DNA from: Cricetomys ansorgei
Taxonomy: Eukaryota > Chordata > Mammalia > Rodentia > Nesomyidae
Direction: 5' to 3'
Length of the DNA stretch: 64,000 bases
Assembly (NCBI GenBank): GCA_026225945.1
Contig: JAMJFZ010001868.1
Span: forward strand, 4,504,001 to 4,568,000
In this document: positions 36,900 to 48,924 of the stretch, in pieces
Position numbering within the stretch: position 1 is the first letter of the stretch
Layout of the letters: the number at the start of each line of letters is the position of its first letter
Translations under genes and position numbers: made by a program
Notes under the pieces: generated by a model
Database searches by the model: none
Seen by the model: the letters and a program-made list of their open reading frames with translations, nothing else
What the model was told of the DNA's origin: nothing

Positions 36900-38840
36900 T
36901 TTTTTGAGGGAATTCAGGCTAGAATATACACTGATGTAGAGGGTTTGTAGAGCCCAGGAGATTCCATAATCTATAAAACACCGAGTTAGGTCTGAAAAAT
37001 GAGGAACAGAGAGTGAAGTCCCTAAGCTCACACACTAACAAGGCATTGTGAGATCCAAAGAGTAAGCAGGAGAATGCATAGACTGCTGAGGAGAAATCTG
37101 ATGAAAGGATCTATGATGACCTTGATGTGATTGATCTGGACACCAAACGGATCATCTCCCAGTAGGGCTCATGAAATCTCCATCTCTTTATGATTTCTGA
37201 AGTCACAGTGGCTGGGAAATTGTTGATGTTGAGACTGAGATTTGTAATAGGAGAGAGACCAGGGAACAAACAGTTTCTCTCTGTTCTGCCATTCCCCCTT
37301 GAATCTGCTTCTATATTCTTTGTGTCTATATGTACAGCTTGCTAATTTCCCTATGCATATGGTAGAGAATCAACAATGATCATAATCTCATTTCTCATAA
37401 ACACTGATGGGAGTCAGTATATTCCAGTTAAAAATTTCCCAAAGAAATAAGCCAATTGGTCAGAGCTGAGTAGAGGTCAGTATCCAGGCTAGTATGTCTG
37501 ACTCATAGCTATCAACAGGTGAAGCACTCTGAAGAGGTGACAAAGTACAGTAGGCATGTTGCCATGTTTGCTATAGTTGGGGTGAAGTCAAATTGCAAAG
37601 CTTGAATAGTTTCTTTTCATACACTTCTCTTCTGCAGTGTCTGGGAATACTCTGAAACCTGACAGTCATGCCAATATTACATCAGCATCCACCTTTTTCT
37701 TCTCAAGTTGTTCCATGTCATAGAAGTCTCTGATGCCATATTTCCATTTCCTGGGGAGTATTGGTTTTAGAATAATATCCTTTTGGATATTATAATGTAA
37801 GAGTGATAATAATCTGTCAGACTTTTCAAAAATCCTATGGTATAAGAAATGCCTTCAAAATTTGTAAGCAAATAAATGTTTGGAGAGTTATTATAGAGTC
37901 TACCATCACCATTGGCTATGACTGTTTCAGTTTTGGTGTTGAAAATCCGTGATTTGGGTAAAGCTCTTTTTCTAGGTTAAAACAGGATAGTTGATCACCC
38001 TAAACATCCACTGAATACTTTACTTAGTTTTCTACCTTAGTCATCGATGAGAGCAAAGAACCCAATTTTCCTCCCTGTCCTTATAAAGAGACTTGGCAAA
38101 CCCATAGTATTCAACTCCTGCAATCCTGCGTGAGTTTACAGATGGATATTTCTTTGAGCTAGGTTCAATAAACATTCAGTGAGACAAACATGAGTTCACT
38201 CCAGAATGCATGTAGGGGAAACCCTGCCCTGTTGCTCTTGCTCTAATTGTGTACGTCTCTAACATTCCCACGCAGAAGGAATCAACTCTGATTCAGTATG
38301 TCTGGGTCCAGTAGGTTAATACTTCTAATAGGCTCTCAAGCCCTCTAATATTGATGATCTGAACGTTACACTAGGTTTAGATACATTTTAAGTGGTAGAA
38401 TATATTGTTTAGAATCTCTGCACCCAGAATGGCAAAAAAAAAAAAATTGAATTGGAATATTGTGAGGTGTACCATGCTCAGATCATAGGCCAGAATGTGA
38501 ACATGTGGGTTTTGCTTACAGCTTTCAAAAGCAAAGAGAATAAAAGAAGGACTGATATTGACAACTTTTTCCAGAACATGAATATATCTTTTTGGGGATA
38601 TCCCATTTAAATCAGTTTCTAACACATCAAGTGTTTTAGCTTTTTATGTTTGAATTTGCTGTTGTACCTCAAGAAACATCTGTGCTTCAGGTAACAACAG
38701 ATGGTTGAGTTTGTAAAAAATCATTGATGGAATATGCTATTTGGTAGCCAGCATAATTACCTGATTAAAATGAAATTGTCCTTTCCCCACATAAGGTTTT
38801 CTGGATAATCATTTTGCAAAAGAAGCTTCATCAGACATTA
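36900..38840. other. Unique AT-rich intergenic sequence
   Basis: No gene or repeat recognised. Confidence 0.35.
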
Positions 38841-38844
38841 TATT

Positions 38845-39013
38845 AAAAATTATTCCTTTTATTTTTTTCCTTTCTCCAAATCTTCCCATATACCTCTCCT
38901 TGCTCTTTTTCAGATCCATGGCCTCTCTTTTCATTAATTCTTGTTATATAATCTATGTATATACATATATATTCCTAATATGGCACAAACACACCTTGCT
39001 CAGTCTGTATGTT

Positions 39014-39056
<43 letters not shown>

Positions 39057-39400
39057 CAGGGCTGATTATTTAGTATTGGATATTTGACCATCTGTACAGC
39101 CTTCCGTGGATAACACTATTTCTTTCACTTTCAGCATTCTTTAGCTGCTTGTAGTTCTTTGTGTAGGGTTGAAGCCTGGTGGGCTTTTCCATGTCCTTTT
39201 TAGCCTGTTTTTATTTAGCTCATATTTAGATAGTTGTGTTGGTGAAACTTTGTAAGTGTAGCTTCTGACATTGCTAGAAGACACAATCTCACAGCAAAGT
39301 CCTTGGCCCTCTGGCTCTTACAATCTTTGTACCCCCTCTTGCACAATGATCCAGATCCTTAGGTGAGGGAGTTTTTTTGCAGATAACAGCCATTGGGTTG
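38845..39400 (-). mobile_element. Rodent L1 (Lx-like) 3' end
   Basis: AGGGCTGATTATTTAGTATTGG, TTTCACTTTCAGCATTCTTTAG, GTAGTTCTTTGTGTAGGGTTG, AGACACAATCTCACAGCAAAG and GGCTCTTACAATCTTTGTACC are an ordered antisense of the rodent L1 3' UTR. Confidence 0.75.
39015..39055. repeat. (TG)n microsatellite
   Basis: About 20 TG units inside the minus-strand L1 remnant. Confidence 0.96.
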
Positions 39401-39572
39401 ATGTATGAGACACAACATGTGAGAGCCTCTTAGAAATGACAGCAGGAAAGAATGCAAAATTTAGCATCATAATTTTATAATGAGTTGTGCCACTTGGAAA
39501 GCTTAGAGTCCCAGATGACAAGGTCAGAATGAAGAAAATGAAAAATGTCCATGAAGAAATAATAATTTTTAG

Positions 39573-39775
39573 GTCCCATCCCTCACTGTGGTGCTATTGG
39601 CAGGTGGTAGTTGCTTGGGGGAAGGGGAGAGTGTAGCTACTGGTAGGTCTCCCATGCTTCAGGATGCCCCCTTAACCCATCCATACATGATAGCATTGAC
39701 TGGACTAGTGTGCTACCCAAAACCAAAGCTAAAAACAAAACAAAATGGTACCAACCAATCAAAAAATAAAGTGCT
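39573..39775 (+). mobile_element. Possible rodent L1 3' UTR fragment
   Basis: GTGTAGCTACTGGTAGGTCTCC, CATGCTTCAGGATGCCCCC and GATAGCATTGACTGGACTAG resemble the terminal L1 UTR block, followed by an A-rich end. Confidence 0.4.
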
Positions 39776-39899
39776 TCTCAAGATGACAGTTTCAACTGCC
39801 ATTGGTTATATTCTAGAGTATAGAGCATCACAGAGTGTCTTTGCTGATATCTAAAGGTATAAGAAGCCATGTGAAAGAATAGACTATAGGTAATGGTTC

Positions 39900-41800
39900 A
39901 CTTTCTGAGGCCACTAGCTGAGACTCCTTTAGAGAATGCAGGGTTACAGGCTAAGCTGGGAAACCTTTGACCCATTTTGAACAGATGCCTGGAACAACAA
40001 GTTAGCAGGGCTTCAGGGACTTCTAATGTCTCCACAGGCTACAGAATGTTATTAAGAATTGATTGCAATCTCCTGATGTGACAGAAGTGAATTAAACAAC
40101 AGGAGCTGCCTGCTTGGCAGCTCTGAGGCGCCAATGGAAAATCCAGAGCTGACACAAGTACTAGGGAAGAAAGATACTGACAGAAGTTGGGCAGGCAGAC
40201 AGGGCTCTTTAATTCAAAGGGGTGGATGTTAATTAATTTATTTTGGGTAGGGAGATCTGATTTCTTTGCTGGACTACAAGCTGTTGCCAGTGTAGTTGGG
40301 GATAGCATCCCCGCAGTTACAGGACTATCACGCATTGTCTAGCTGACTGGCCTCATCCATTTCCAGTGTCCACGCTAACTATGCTGTGTCAGTTGGATAC
40401 CAACAACTTATTTGTTTTAGCCTGCAGACTTAGTTTTATGTCATGGGCCTGTATAGTTGAGTGTGTCTGCTTCTGTTTTCTCCAAAAACTTCCCTGGATC
40501 CTTGGAACTACTACGGCAGGTAGAACAAAGGAAATCATGGATGAGTTAGTTGTCACTCTCGTTAGAATGGCATAATTTTAAATGCATGAAGTACTGAAAT
40601 ACTGAACATTCATGAGTCACATGGTACCCAGAGAAAAGGCCTAGGAATTAAAATTAATTGAAAAAAAATGTTAGACTTTGGGTGTCTTGATTTCCTGTCT
40701 GGTCTTTGTATTTTCCACTTCCAGCGATAACATTTTTCTCTCCGTGCAATTGCTTCAAATTGTTCCTGCTTGTAGCTATGGAAGCATTTATTGAAGCAAT
40801 TAATTTTCAAAACCCCAAATGGAATGATACAGTAATAAAACAAAAGCTGAAGCAAGTGAAAGTTTTTAAGTAATGTTTAAAGATCTTTTGATATAATGGA
40901 AAAATAAAGCCTCCACGTTCGGTGCAGAGAGCACACAGTAGTAAGTCACTTAAAATACGACCTTTGTTAAAATTCATCAATGTGCATTATCATAAGGGTG
41001 AATTTTAATGTTGGTAAATTACACCTCTGCAGATAGGATGGGAAAAAAAATCTAAGGAATAACTATGCTTATTTATTAACTACAAGGATAAATGGTGCTC
41101 ATTTAAAAATACCCAGAAAAAAAAGCTCAAAAATTAAAAGTTAGGCATGGGAACGCAGCCATGAAATAACCACATGTTTCATTTCTTGGTACACTAGGAT
41201 TATAATTTCTTCCTTCTCCTCATCATATTGTCCTTAATGATCTATTCAGGGTTCCCTGTCACCGTTACCATTGTGTCCCTCAAATATATCTGTATCTAAT
41301 CTATATGTATCTAATCTATATCTATCTATCTATACATATACACTCTATTATCACTGTCTCAAAATATATAGAATTGTGTTGTATACACGTCTGTTTTTAT
41401 TCTACACTAATACCATGCTATTGTCTGTAGAATCTACTCTATTTCTAAATTATTGTATCTACAGCTAAGTAGATAAGATGTGCATTCAATATATAACTGG
41501 GCTATACATGAACTTATTCCACTGCTTACAATTTCTACACAGTATTTGACAGTACTGTTTCTTCTGGTTTTTCATAACTCCACACAATATTGAAATAAGC
41601 GTTCTTATAATGGTTGTGTGTGAGTGGGGATCTGCTTCTCATTAGTCTTGGAGTACTCCTAAGAATAAGTCTTTGGTTAGAAGCAACTAATGAAAGCTTG
41701 AATGTATTAAGATAATGCTTAGTAAGTAAAGGAATAAACTAAAGAGAGAGAAAGAAACTGGACCTGCTGAACAATTTTTTGTACAGACTCAAACAACTAT
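39900..41800. other. Unique AT-rich intergenic sequence
   Basis: No gene or repeat recognised. Confidence 0.35.
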
Positions 41801-41812
41801 TTTCATTACAGA

Positions 41813-41978
41813 AGTTAGGAAGTGGATGCTCCTGTAGAGGACTTGGGTTCCAATCCCAGCATCCACATTGCCACTCACAGCTGTCTATACCTCCAGTTTC
41901 AGGGAGCACGTAATGCACATACATGCAGGCAAAACACCTATACACAAAATAAATAAATAAAAACAAATAAAAAACCCT
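41813..41978 (+). mobile_element. B2/B3-family SINE, 3' part
   Basis: CTCCTGTAGAGGACTTGGGTTC, CCAATCCCAGCATCCACATTG, CTCACAGCTGTCTATACCTC and an ACATGCAGGCAAAACACCTA end with an A-rich tail. Confidence 0.85.
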
Positions 41979-42534
41979 ATACACAAAATAAATATTAAAA
42001 TATTTTTAAAAAACTTATGAGACATAGCTTGATTTTAATGTAGAGAGAGACTATTCAAGCCTAGACTCTGGCCAGAATTATCTTAGGGCAGAATGTAATT
42101 AAAAAAAGTTCTGGTTTTAGTTGCAGATTTGGCTTACATATGTCAAGCTTTCTTTGCAATTCACTCATGAAGTTTAGACAAATGAATCCAATATTTACAT
42201 TCATTCTATAACGATTCAATATTTTCATCTGCTTGATGTACCTGATAATTACTCCTGTGCTTTCTCACAGCATCTCTGATATAACTCTTCCAGTGTCAGG
42301 ATGATTCCTTTAGAGCAACGGTTGGCTAAAAATTAGCTTTGGAGAACTTATCACTGACATACTGTCCAAGATACCTGAGATGAAGAATGATACACAAAGT
42401 TAAACAGACGTAGAGACTTCAGTTCTTTGAACATTTACAGTCAGTGTTTTCTGTATAGAATGCAAGGCGATACATATAAAAGGGATTCAGAATTTCATGT
42501 TTCAGGGAAAGGAAGCTAGATAGTTGATTTGTCA

Positions 42535-42800
42535 TTCCCTTCCTTCCTTCCTTCCTTCCTTCCTTCCTTCCTTCCTTCCTTCCTTCCTTCCTTCCTTTCC
42601 TTCCCTCCCTTCCTCCCTTCCTCCCTTCCTTCCTTCCTCCCTTCCTCCCTTCCTCCCTTCCTTCCTTCCTTCCTTCATTCCTTCCTCCCGTCCTCCCTCC
42701 CTCCCTCCCTCCCTTCTTCCTTCCTTCCTTCTCTTTGTTCCTCCCTGTTTCCTTCTTCCTTTCTCTTCTTCTTCTTTTTCTTTCCCTCTCTCCATAATCT
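42535..42800. repeat. (TTCC)n polypyrimidine tract
   Basis: TTCC units (42535-42597) grade into TCCC and TTC mixtures up to about 42800. Long frames of EGRK or LPSF repeats on either strand are artefacts. Confidence 0.96.
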
Positions 42801-42899
42801 CCCCTGACCACAAATATACTTCTATATGTGTCTGAAATGCATAGGGAATGGGAAATTCTGAAAAAGATGGGATAAGTTTCCATAGAAATACTTGTTTGA

Positions 42900-44220
42900 T
42901 AATAGGCTGTTTTTTTTTCAACACACTACGGTCTGTCTGTGGATAATATAATTTATTTATGAAACACAAATACATTCTTTCACAAGATGTTTCAAGCAGA
43001 CTATGAAATAGGAAATGCCTCATTTTTTCCTGTATACTTAGCAGAAAAAAAACACAAAGAAACACTATTTTCTATAAGCATTATTCTTTTAAACATAAAT
43101 GACTGTGGGTAGCTTGGGAGCTCATGGAGGTTAAATAGACTTGAATAGCCCTGTGCTGGTTTCTGACCTGGGTGGCTTGAAAGGAAGATGTAGATCAGGT
43201 ACTTGCTGCATTGAGTGAGCACCATACTTGTTCAACTGTCTTGGACTTGTCTGACGCCCTAGTTGACACATGAAATATGCTTGAAATACGCAGACCAAAT
43301 GAATTAATTGATTGCGGAAATTAGAAGAATGGCTTAATAGTAGGACAAGTAGAAGTATAAAGAGCTAAATGATATGACTTCTGATTGATGTAGAACTTTG
43401 ATTTCAGTCTTTCTTTGGATAATGCATACTAAAAGGGAAGAAAAAATAAAAATAATAATTTTATCTCATTGCAATCTGAAAAGGAAATATTTTAATATTT
43501 ATCTCCTATCTTTACAACACCAACTTATTTTCTCCCACTGTAAGCTAAGCTAATATACCACCACAATTCTATTAGTTCATGTTAAAATTAGCCTGTACTT
43601 CAATCACCTAGTTCAAGCTTTCCCATCTGTAAAATGGGTGCTTTATAACCCCCGAGTTTTATTGATATTTCTGTTGAAATAAAGCAATGGGAAGCATTCT
43701 CTAGTTGTCTTCACAGTTCCTTCCTTCACATCCTCATCCTAGCCAGAGAGAACTCCTTCACAAGTCATTATGTTTATACTCTGACATGGATGAGTGTAGA
43801 GGCAGAGGAGGAAGAGTTACTGGAAGAAGTGAAAGGAGAGAAGAGAATTCCGGATGTTTCTCAGAGGACCACTTTATTAGATAGCACAGTGATTCCCTCC
43901 GAGATATTGAAGAAATGGATGGCTGATTCTCTGGATCCCAGTGATCCCATTCCTGCCAGAATGATAGCAAGAATATTTCCTTTCTGATAAACACATTCTT
44001 TCTTGTTGCTCCCTCTGAATGTATTGTGACACATGCCCACATTCTGCTGAATCTAAAGATACTTGCCAGAACCAACAGCATCTGTAGTACAGTCTGGAAG
44101 ATGCACCCTTGTTTTATGGGTCACTAATAAAGGAAAATCCAAGTGCTGCTGTCTTAACTCTCCTTTGTCTCTCCTGAGCATACGTATGAGGTTTAATATG
44201 AGTGATAGGAGTAAATTTGA
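42900..44220. other. Mostly unique intergenic sequence
   Basis: Contains a MIR-like remnant at 43590-43690 and an unexplained 113-codon open stretch at 43649-43987. Confidence 0.35.
43590..43690 (-). mobile_element. MIR SINE remnant
   Basis: TTTCCCATCTGTAAAATGGG is the typical antisense MIR phrase; the rest is decayed. Confidence 0.5.
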
Positions 44221-44225
44221 TTTGT

Positions 44226-44608
44226 CCAGCTAATTTTATGTCCACTTGACACAATCTAAAGTCTCTTGAAAGGAGGGCCCCTCAATTGAGAAAATGCCTA
44301 CATAAGACCCAACTGTAGGGTATTTTTTTAAATCATTTATTTGGGAAGGGCCAGGCTCAGGGTGGTGCTATTCCAGTCCTGGGTTCTATATGAAAGCAGG
44401 CTGAACAAGCCATGAGGGGCAAACTAGTAAACTCCATGGTCTCTAAGTTAGCTCTTGCCTCCAGGTTCCTGCCATGTCTGAGTTCCTGTCTTGATTTCCT
44501 TCCATGATGAGCAGTGATGTTGAAGTATAAACTGAATAAATCCATTTTTTCCCAAGTTGTTTTGGTCATGGTGTTTCATCACAGCAATAGTAACCCCCAA
44601 CTAAAACA
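44226..44608 (+). mobile_element. Rodent interspersed element (LTR-like or hAT-like), near complete
   Basis: Begins AGCTAATTTTATGTCCACTTG, contains CTCAATTGAGAAAATGCC, GGCTGAACAAGCCATGAGGG, GATGAGCAGTGATGTTG and AAACTGAATAAATCC, and ends ATCACAGCAATAGTAACCC...CTAAAAC. Same family as 17545-17886. Confidence 0.7.
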
Positions 44609-44619
44609 ATGACCTTGTG

Positions 44620-46830
44620 TTCACACCCAAAGTCATACTCCTTTGAATTGTGTCTCCGCTAAGCAGCATTGATGTGCATGGTTCTTCCACACAGTGAACT
44701 CAGTCCTTCCTACAGTCGAGCGCATTCATGGCAATGTATCACCTTTTACAAATGTACTTTGCTACTATCTCCAGAATTTTCTCCCAAGCTATTGATGCCC
44801 TGTAAGTTCTGATACTCATGTGCAGCACTGATTATCAACTTACGTCATGACTGTCACCAATGATCTAAGGGTCTGAAATGCGACAGTCTCAGAGATGTTA
44901 AATATGAAAAAAATTCAAACATTTGAATGGATGAAATACACTAGAAATTATTCCCAGACCTAAGATCCCAGAGGTTGTCCTTCACCGACTATATACTAGA
45001 TGAAGCTTTTCACATATGTGCACCAAGGGCCACATGTTGCAGGTTTTCATGATCTGGGAGAACATGATTCCCAAATTACAATGGTTGTGAACCCTCCTCT
45101 GATGGGTAGCAGGACCCCAGGTCCCTCAACTCCAAAACCTCAATGATTATTTCAGGAAAGGGATTTAATGCATCTTACATGGAAAATACCCAGCAAGCTG
45201 TTGTGTCAGCCCCATATGGCCTGATTCTCGTTGACTTGTGCTTAGGTGGCAGCTGTTACCCCATCCCTGGTGACGTTTCTAATGCCCCAGCAATTGCAAA
45301 TCTCATAGGTGTAGATTTCTTAAAGAGATGGCAACAGTACTTCTCTCCTTGTCTCATTTATCCTTGGATTTTATTTCTAAAGTTAATTGAATTTGTCCAA
45401 TTTTGGGTTGTTACATCTTCTGCCTTTGGGCTTCAAACCAGCTGAACTTAAAAAAAAAAAAAAAAAGATAGGTTCCATGATATTGCTTCTGAAATTTCCT
45501 GGATCTCTCACCAAAATTCTTTCTTAAGCCCTCACCATGAAAGGTGATGTATAAAATATAGTCCCTGCTCTCTCCTCACTGAAAAACTTTTATCCACAAC
45601 CCAGCAGTGAGCGCCGTGCATAGCTGTTTATGCAGAATGCATAAGCACTGGAGACACAGGAATGCATGTCCTGATTTACTGGTTTAATGCAGTGGTAACG
45701 AACATTTTTAAATTTGCAAACATAACCCCATCTCTGTAATGAATTTAAGATTCTCAGTTTTTTGAGGGTGAGCATTCTCTCCAGTATCCTCTGAATCTTT
45801 TCACATTGTGGGTAGTCAACATAAATGATCAATGATGGGTACTGTTTCTACTATGACTGGCAGAAGAGAATCATTCTGGAAAAAGATTCCATGTGCAAAC
45901 AGAGACAATCTAAACCAAATGAGTCAGATGACGGTAGACTTCTATATGTAGACGTACAAAGGCTTTGCACAGTGTGCTGATTTATTTTATAAGGTTACAC
46001 AGTTACAAAAATATTTCTCAGCGCTTTGTGATACCTGTCCCCTTCATTGTGTAATCGGTAGTTTGGGACAGTTGACTGGATACCATGTTTTCTTACATGA
46101 TATGTCTTTCTCAATCAGAAAATTTGTAATTTATATTTCACCATGTTTTCTCTTTAGAGGAACTTTCTTCTTACCGACCTCTCTTGGGTACCTCTCACTC
46201 TTCTGTTCTTTGATAAAAACCCTTGTCATTTACTTGTCGAGTCAAAACTGCGATCTAAACAGAAAAGCAAAAGCATCTTTAGTTCCCTAAATGAGCACAG
46301 GATCCCTCTGGCTTGCTGCCTGTTTTGCCTTTTGTGGCCGGTTTTAACCTTCTTTTCAGACAGCAGCGTCAATAGTTCCTGTTACCTTGGCAACGGTGAT
46401 AGGCTAATAGAATTAGAGTGTCTCAGGGCACCATTCTAGTGTCATGCTCCTGGAACAAAAGAAAACAATGCAATTGTGAAATACAATTTGTAATAACCTG
46501 TATTCCAGTGTCTATTGCTTTTAAATTTATGGTAGTTACTGGTAGAAGGTTATGCATGTTAAAATTTTAGTGATTTAAAAATAATCAGCCATAAATATAA
46601 CACAAGAAGTCTGCATTAAGTTAGAGACTTTTGTTATGTAGGTTTATCAATAGAATACTCTCTAAGGGTATTCTTGTTTTACCTTTTGGAAATTCTACGC
46701 TTTCTACAAGGCCATTCTAAGCACAGAAAATGAAATGGCACTCTAAGCCTGACTTGGTCCCCCAAGATTCCACATTCAGTGCTGCCTTTTGTTTGAGATC
46801 TGTTTTGGAAAACAGCTATTTGTTTCTATG
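44620..46830. other. Unique intergenic sequence with an X-box
   Basis: No gene is recognised. A poly-A run lies at 45449-45466, and the X-box at 46381-46394 stands in non-repetitive DNA. Confidence 0.4.
46381..46394 (+). promoter_or_regulatory. Perfect RFX X-box (GTTACC TT GGCAAC)
   Basis: The 14 bases match both half-sites of the X-box consensus GTNRCC-N0-3-RGYAAC with a 2-base spacer. They lie in apparently unique DNA about 7.2 kb upstream of the Grxcr1 start codon. RFX factors are known regulators of cilia genes and are needed for hair-cell survival, so a link to this hair-cell gene is plausible. It is an inference from the motif and its position only. Confidence 0.5.
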
Positions 46831-46834
46831 TTAG

Positions 46835-47110
46835 CTTTCTGTTATCATAATAAATGCTGGGCATTAACTCTAAAGAGCAAAGGCTTTGTGTGGCTCACAG
46901 CTTTGGAAGTTCTAGCTCATGACTGATTGGTTCATGGTCAGTGACCCATTTCTAGTGTATTCAAAAGCAAAAAACCAGAAGAGTGAAAGTGATACCTCAG
47001 AGTCAGCAGCACACAGAGGGATGCCACATTTCCTGAGATTCAGGGCATTAAAAAGAATTACACTCCAAGCCCAGTCACATGGTTAAAATGTGCACAATAC
47101 TGCAACCAGA
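46835..47110 (-). mobile_element. LTR-like interspersed element, antisense
   Basis: GCTTTCTGTTATCATAATAAATG, TGTGTGGCTCACAGCTTTGG and CAAGCCCAGTCACATGG follow the same antisense plan as 26728-27110. Confidence 0.4.
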
Positions 47111-47854
47111 CATAGCAGAGTGGGGAGCAAGGTTCTGAAAGCAGGATGAGTTTAAAGATTACATTCTGGTGCTGTATCTTCTCTATAATTAGGACATTGT
47201 TGGATATTCTGGTAACAAAACTGACACAAACAAGGACTATCCAGACTTAGATCTACTTGCTAGATTAGTGCTTCTATTAGTAAGTGAAGAAAAGATGTTT
47301 AAAAATTGAATTTCTCAATAATGGAACTTTCTACAGTTGCCCTTGTTTGATGTATATAACGCTGCTCTCTGCAGAGCTTCTGTAGTTCATAAGTTATCAC
47401 TCTGAACAAATATATGCCCACTGATATTAAGCATACCGACACTTGATATGTTCCTGGCTTGGTAATATGACTTGTTCCACGGTTTCAGGTTTTAAAAGGT
47501 TTTAAAGGAAATTAAACACTAAGCTAGGAAGAGAGAGTCCTGTTTTAAAAAGAAGTTTGTAAGATGGAAGTCATAGTTGTCCTCAGTCACTCTGATGTTT
47601 TTGAATTTTCTGAACAAGCCTATTGGTTTTGTCCTCGAGGGCGTTCAAATATGTTCCCACAGCTTTGATGGTACTGCGGTCTCTGTCTCTTAAGTGCTCA
47701 CACATCCAGTATCTCTTAATTCTGGTAGACTCCAGCATAATGTGTCTTCTTCCTAAAGGCTTATCATTCTACTTGGTCTAAAATTCTTTACTATGTCCTT
47801 CTTCATTGTATCAACTTTTACATTCTTTGTAGTTCTCACACTTTTCATTCTGTC

Positions 47855-47985
47855 TTTACTTACATATGTTATCAGTTTACCTAAAACAAGGATCATGTTT
47901 ATTTTATTCACCTATATAGACTAGACCTAGAAATTCTGCTATCCAGTAGGTACTCAATAAATGTTGCTAAATAAATAGCTGCAAG
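47855..47985 (+). mobile_element. L2 LINE 3' end remnant
   Basis: AGGATCATGTTTATTTTATTC, GAAATTCTGCTATCCAGTAGG and ACTCAATAAATGTTGCTAAAT match the L2 3' end in sense. Confidence 0.6.
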
Positions 47986-48924
47986 TATACACATGAAGGA
48001 AACATAAGAAATTCATGATGAGGGCGTATATAAAGCCCTTTGAGGATTACATTTAATCTTCAAAGGGATTAAAATGTGAAGAACAATAAATAGATCCTTG
48101 AATATCAGTGATGAATGAGGCAGTGGGCATTTACTCTCGTGATACAGAGCCAAACAGAAGAGGTTGCAGAGTGTAGAGAAAGATATTGAAAACAAGAAGC
48201 TCAATTATTTCAAGGGAAAGACATTCATATGCACACAAAGTACTTTGTGTTAACTAGAGATAATTTCTAAACTAAGAAAACACTTGATAATTTTACATCT
48301 ATATCAGCCTCATCCATGCTAGGTTTTATATTTGAGCAATATTTAAGATATTCACGGAATACTCACTATCCAAGTGAATGAAGAAATGAAAAGATTTATC
48401 TACTGACACAGTAGCCTAATTTCACTTTAGCTTAAGACAGATGTGAATCATAATTGTTAAAGGCTTATTATATATCAGGCATACACTTTGTCATACTAGA
48501 GGTGTTTCTGTTAGTGTGAGAAACTTATGTAAAGGATATAGATGTTTCATTAGAATTACTAAAAAAGATTCTAACGTTTTAAACATACATGCAAAAGTGT
48601 GTTATATACATGTAGATGCATGTGTATTATAATATTTAACACAATATTTAAGTTAGTCATCTCCCTTTCAAAAATGAACTGAAAGGCCCGCAGACTCAGA
48701 GCTAGCCCCGCACACAAGTACTTTAGTGATGGAATATTTACTGTGATATGAAAAATTACGCATGTTACATCTCAATGTCCAGACTTTGCAGAGTATACAG
48801 TAGCAAATGGGAAGGTGGGGATATTAGCAGAATTAAATTGAATTCATATTTGTCAAAGATAATGGCAGAGGAAGATATTGTAAGTTGTTGAATGAAAAAG
48901 TAAGATAGTTAATAATTGGAGTAT

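Noticed and set aside
42419..43065. Frames of 154 and 177 codons (minus) and about 100 codons (plus) with EGRK or LPSF repeats
   Set aside because: They arise from the TTCC polypyrimidine tract.
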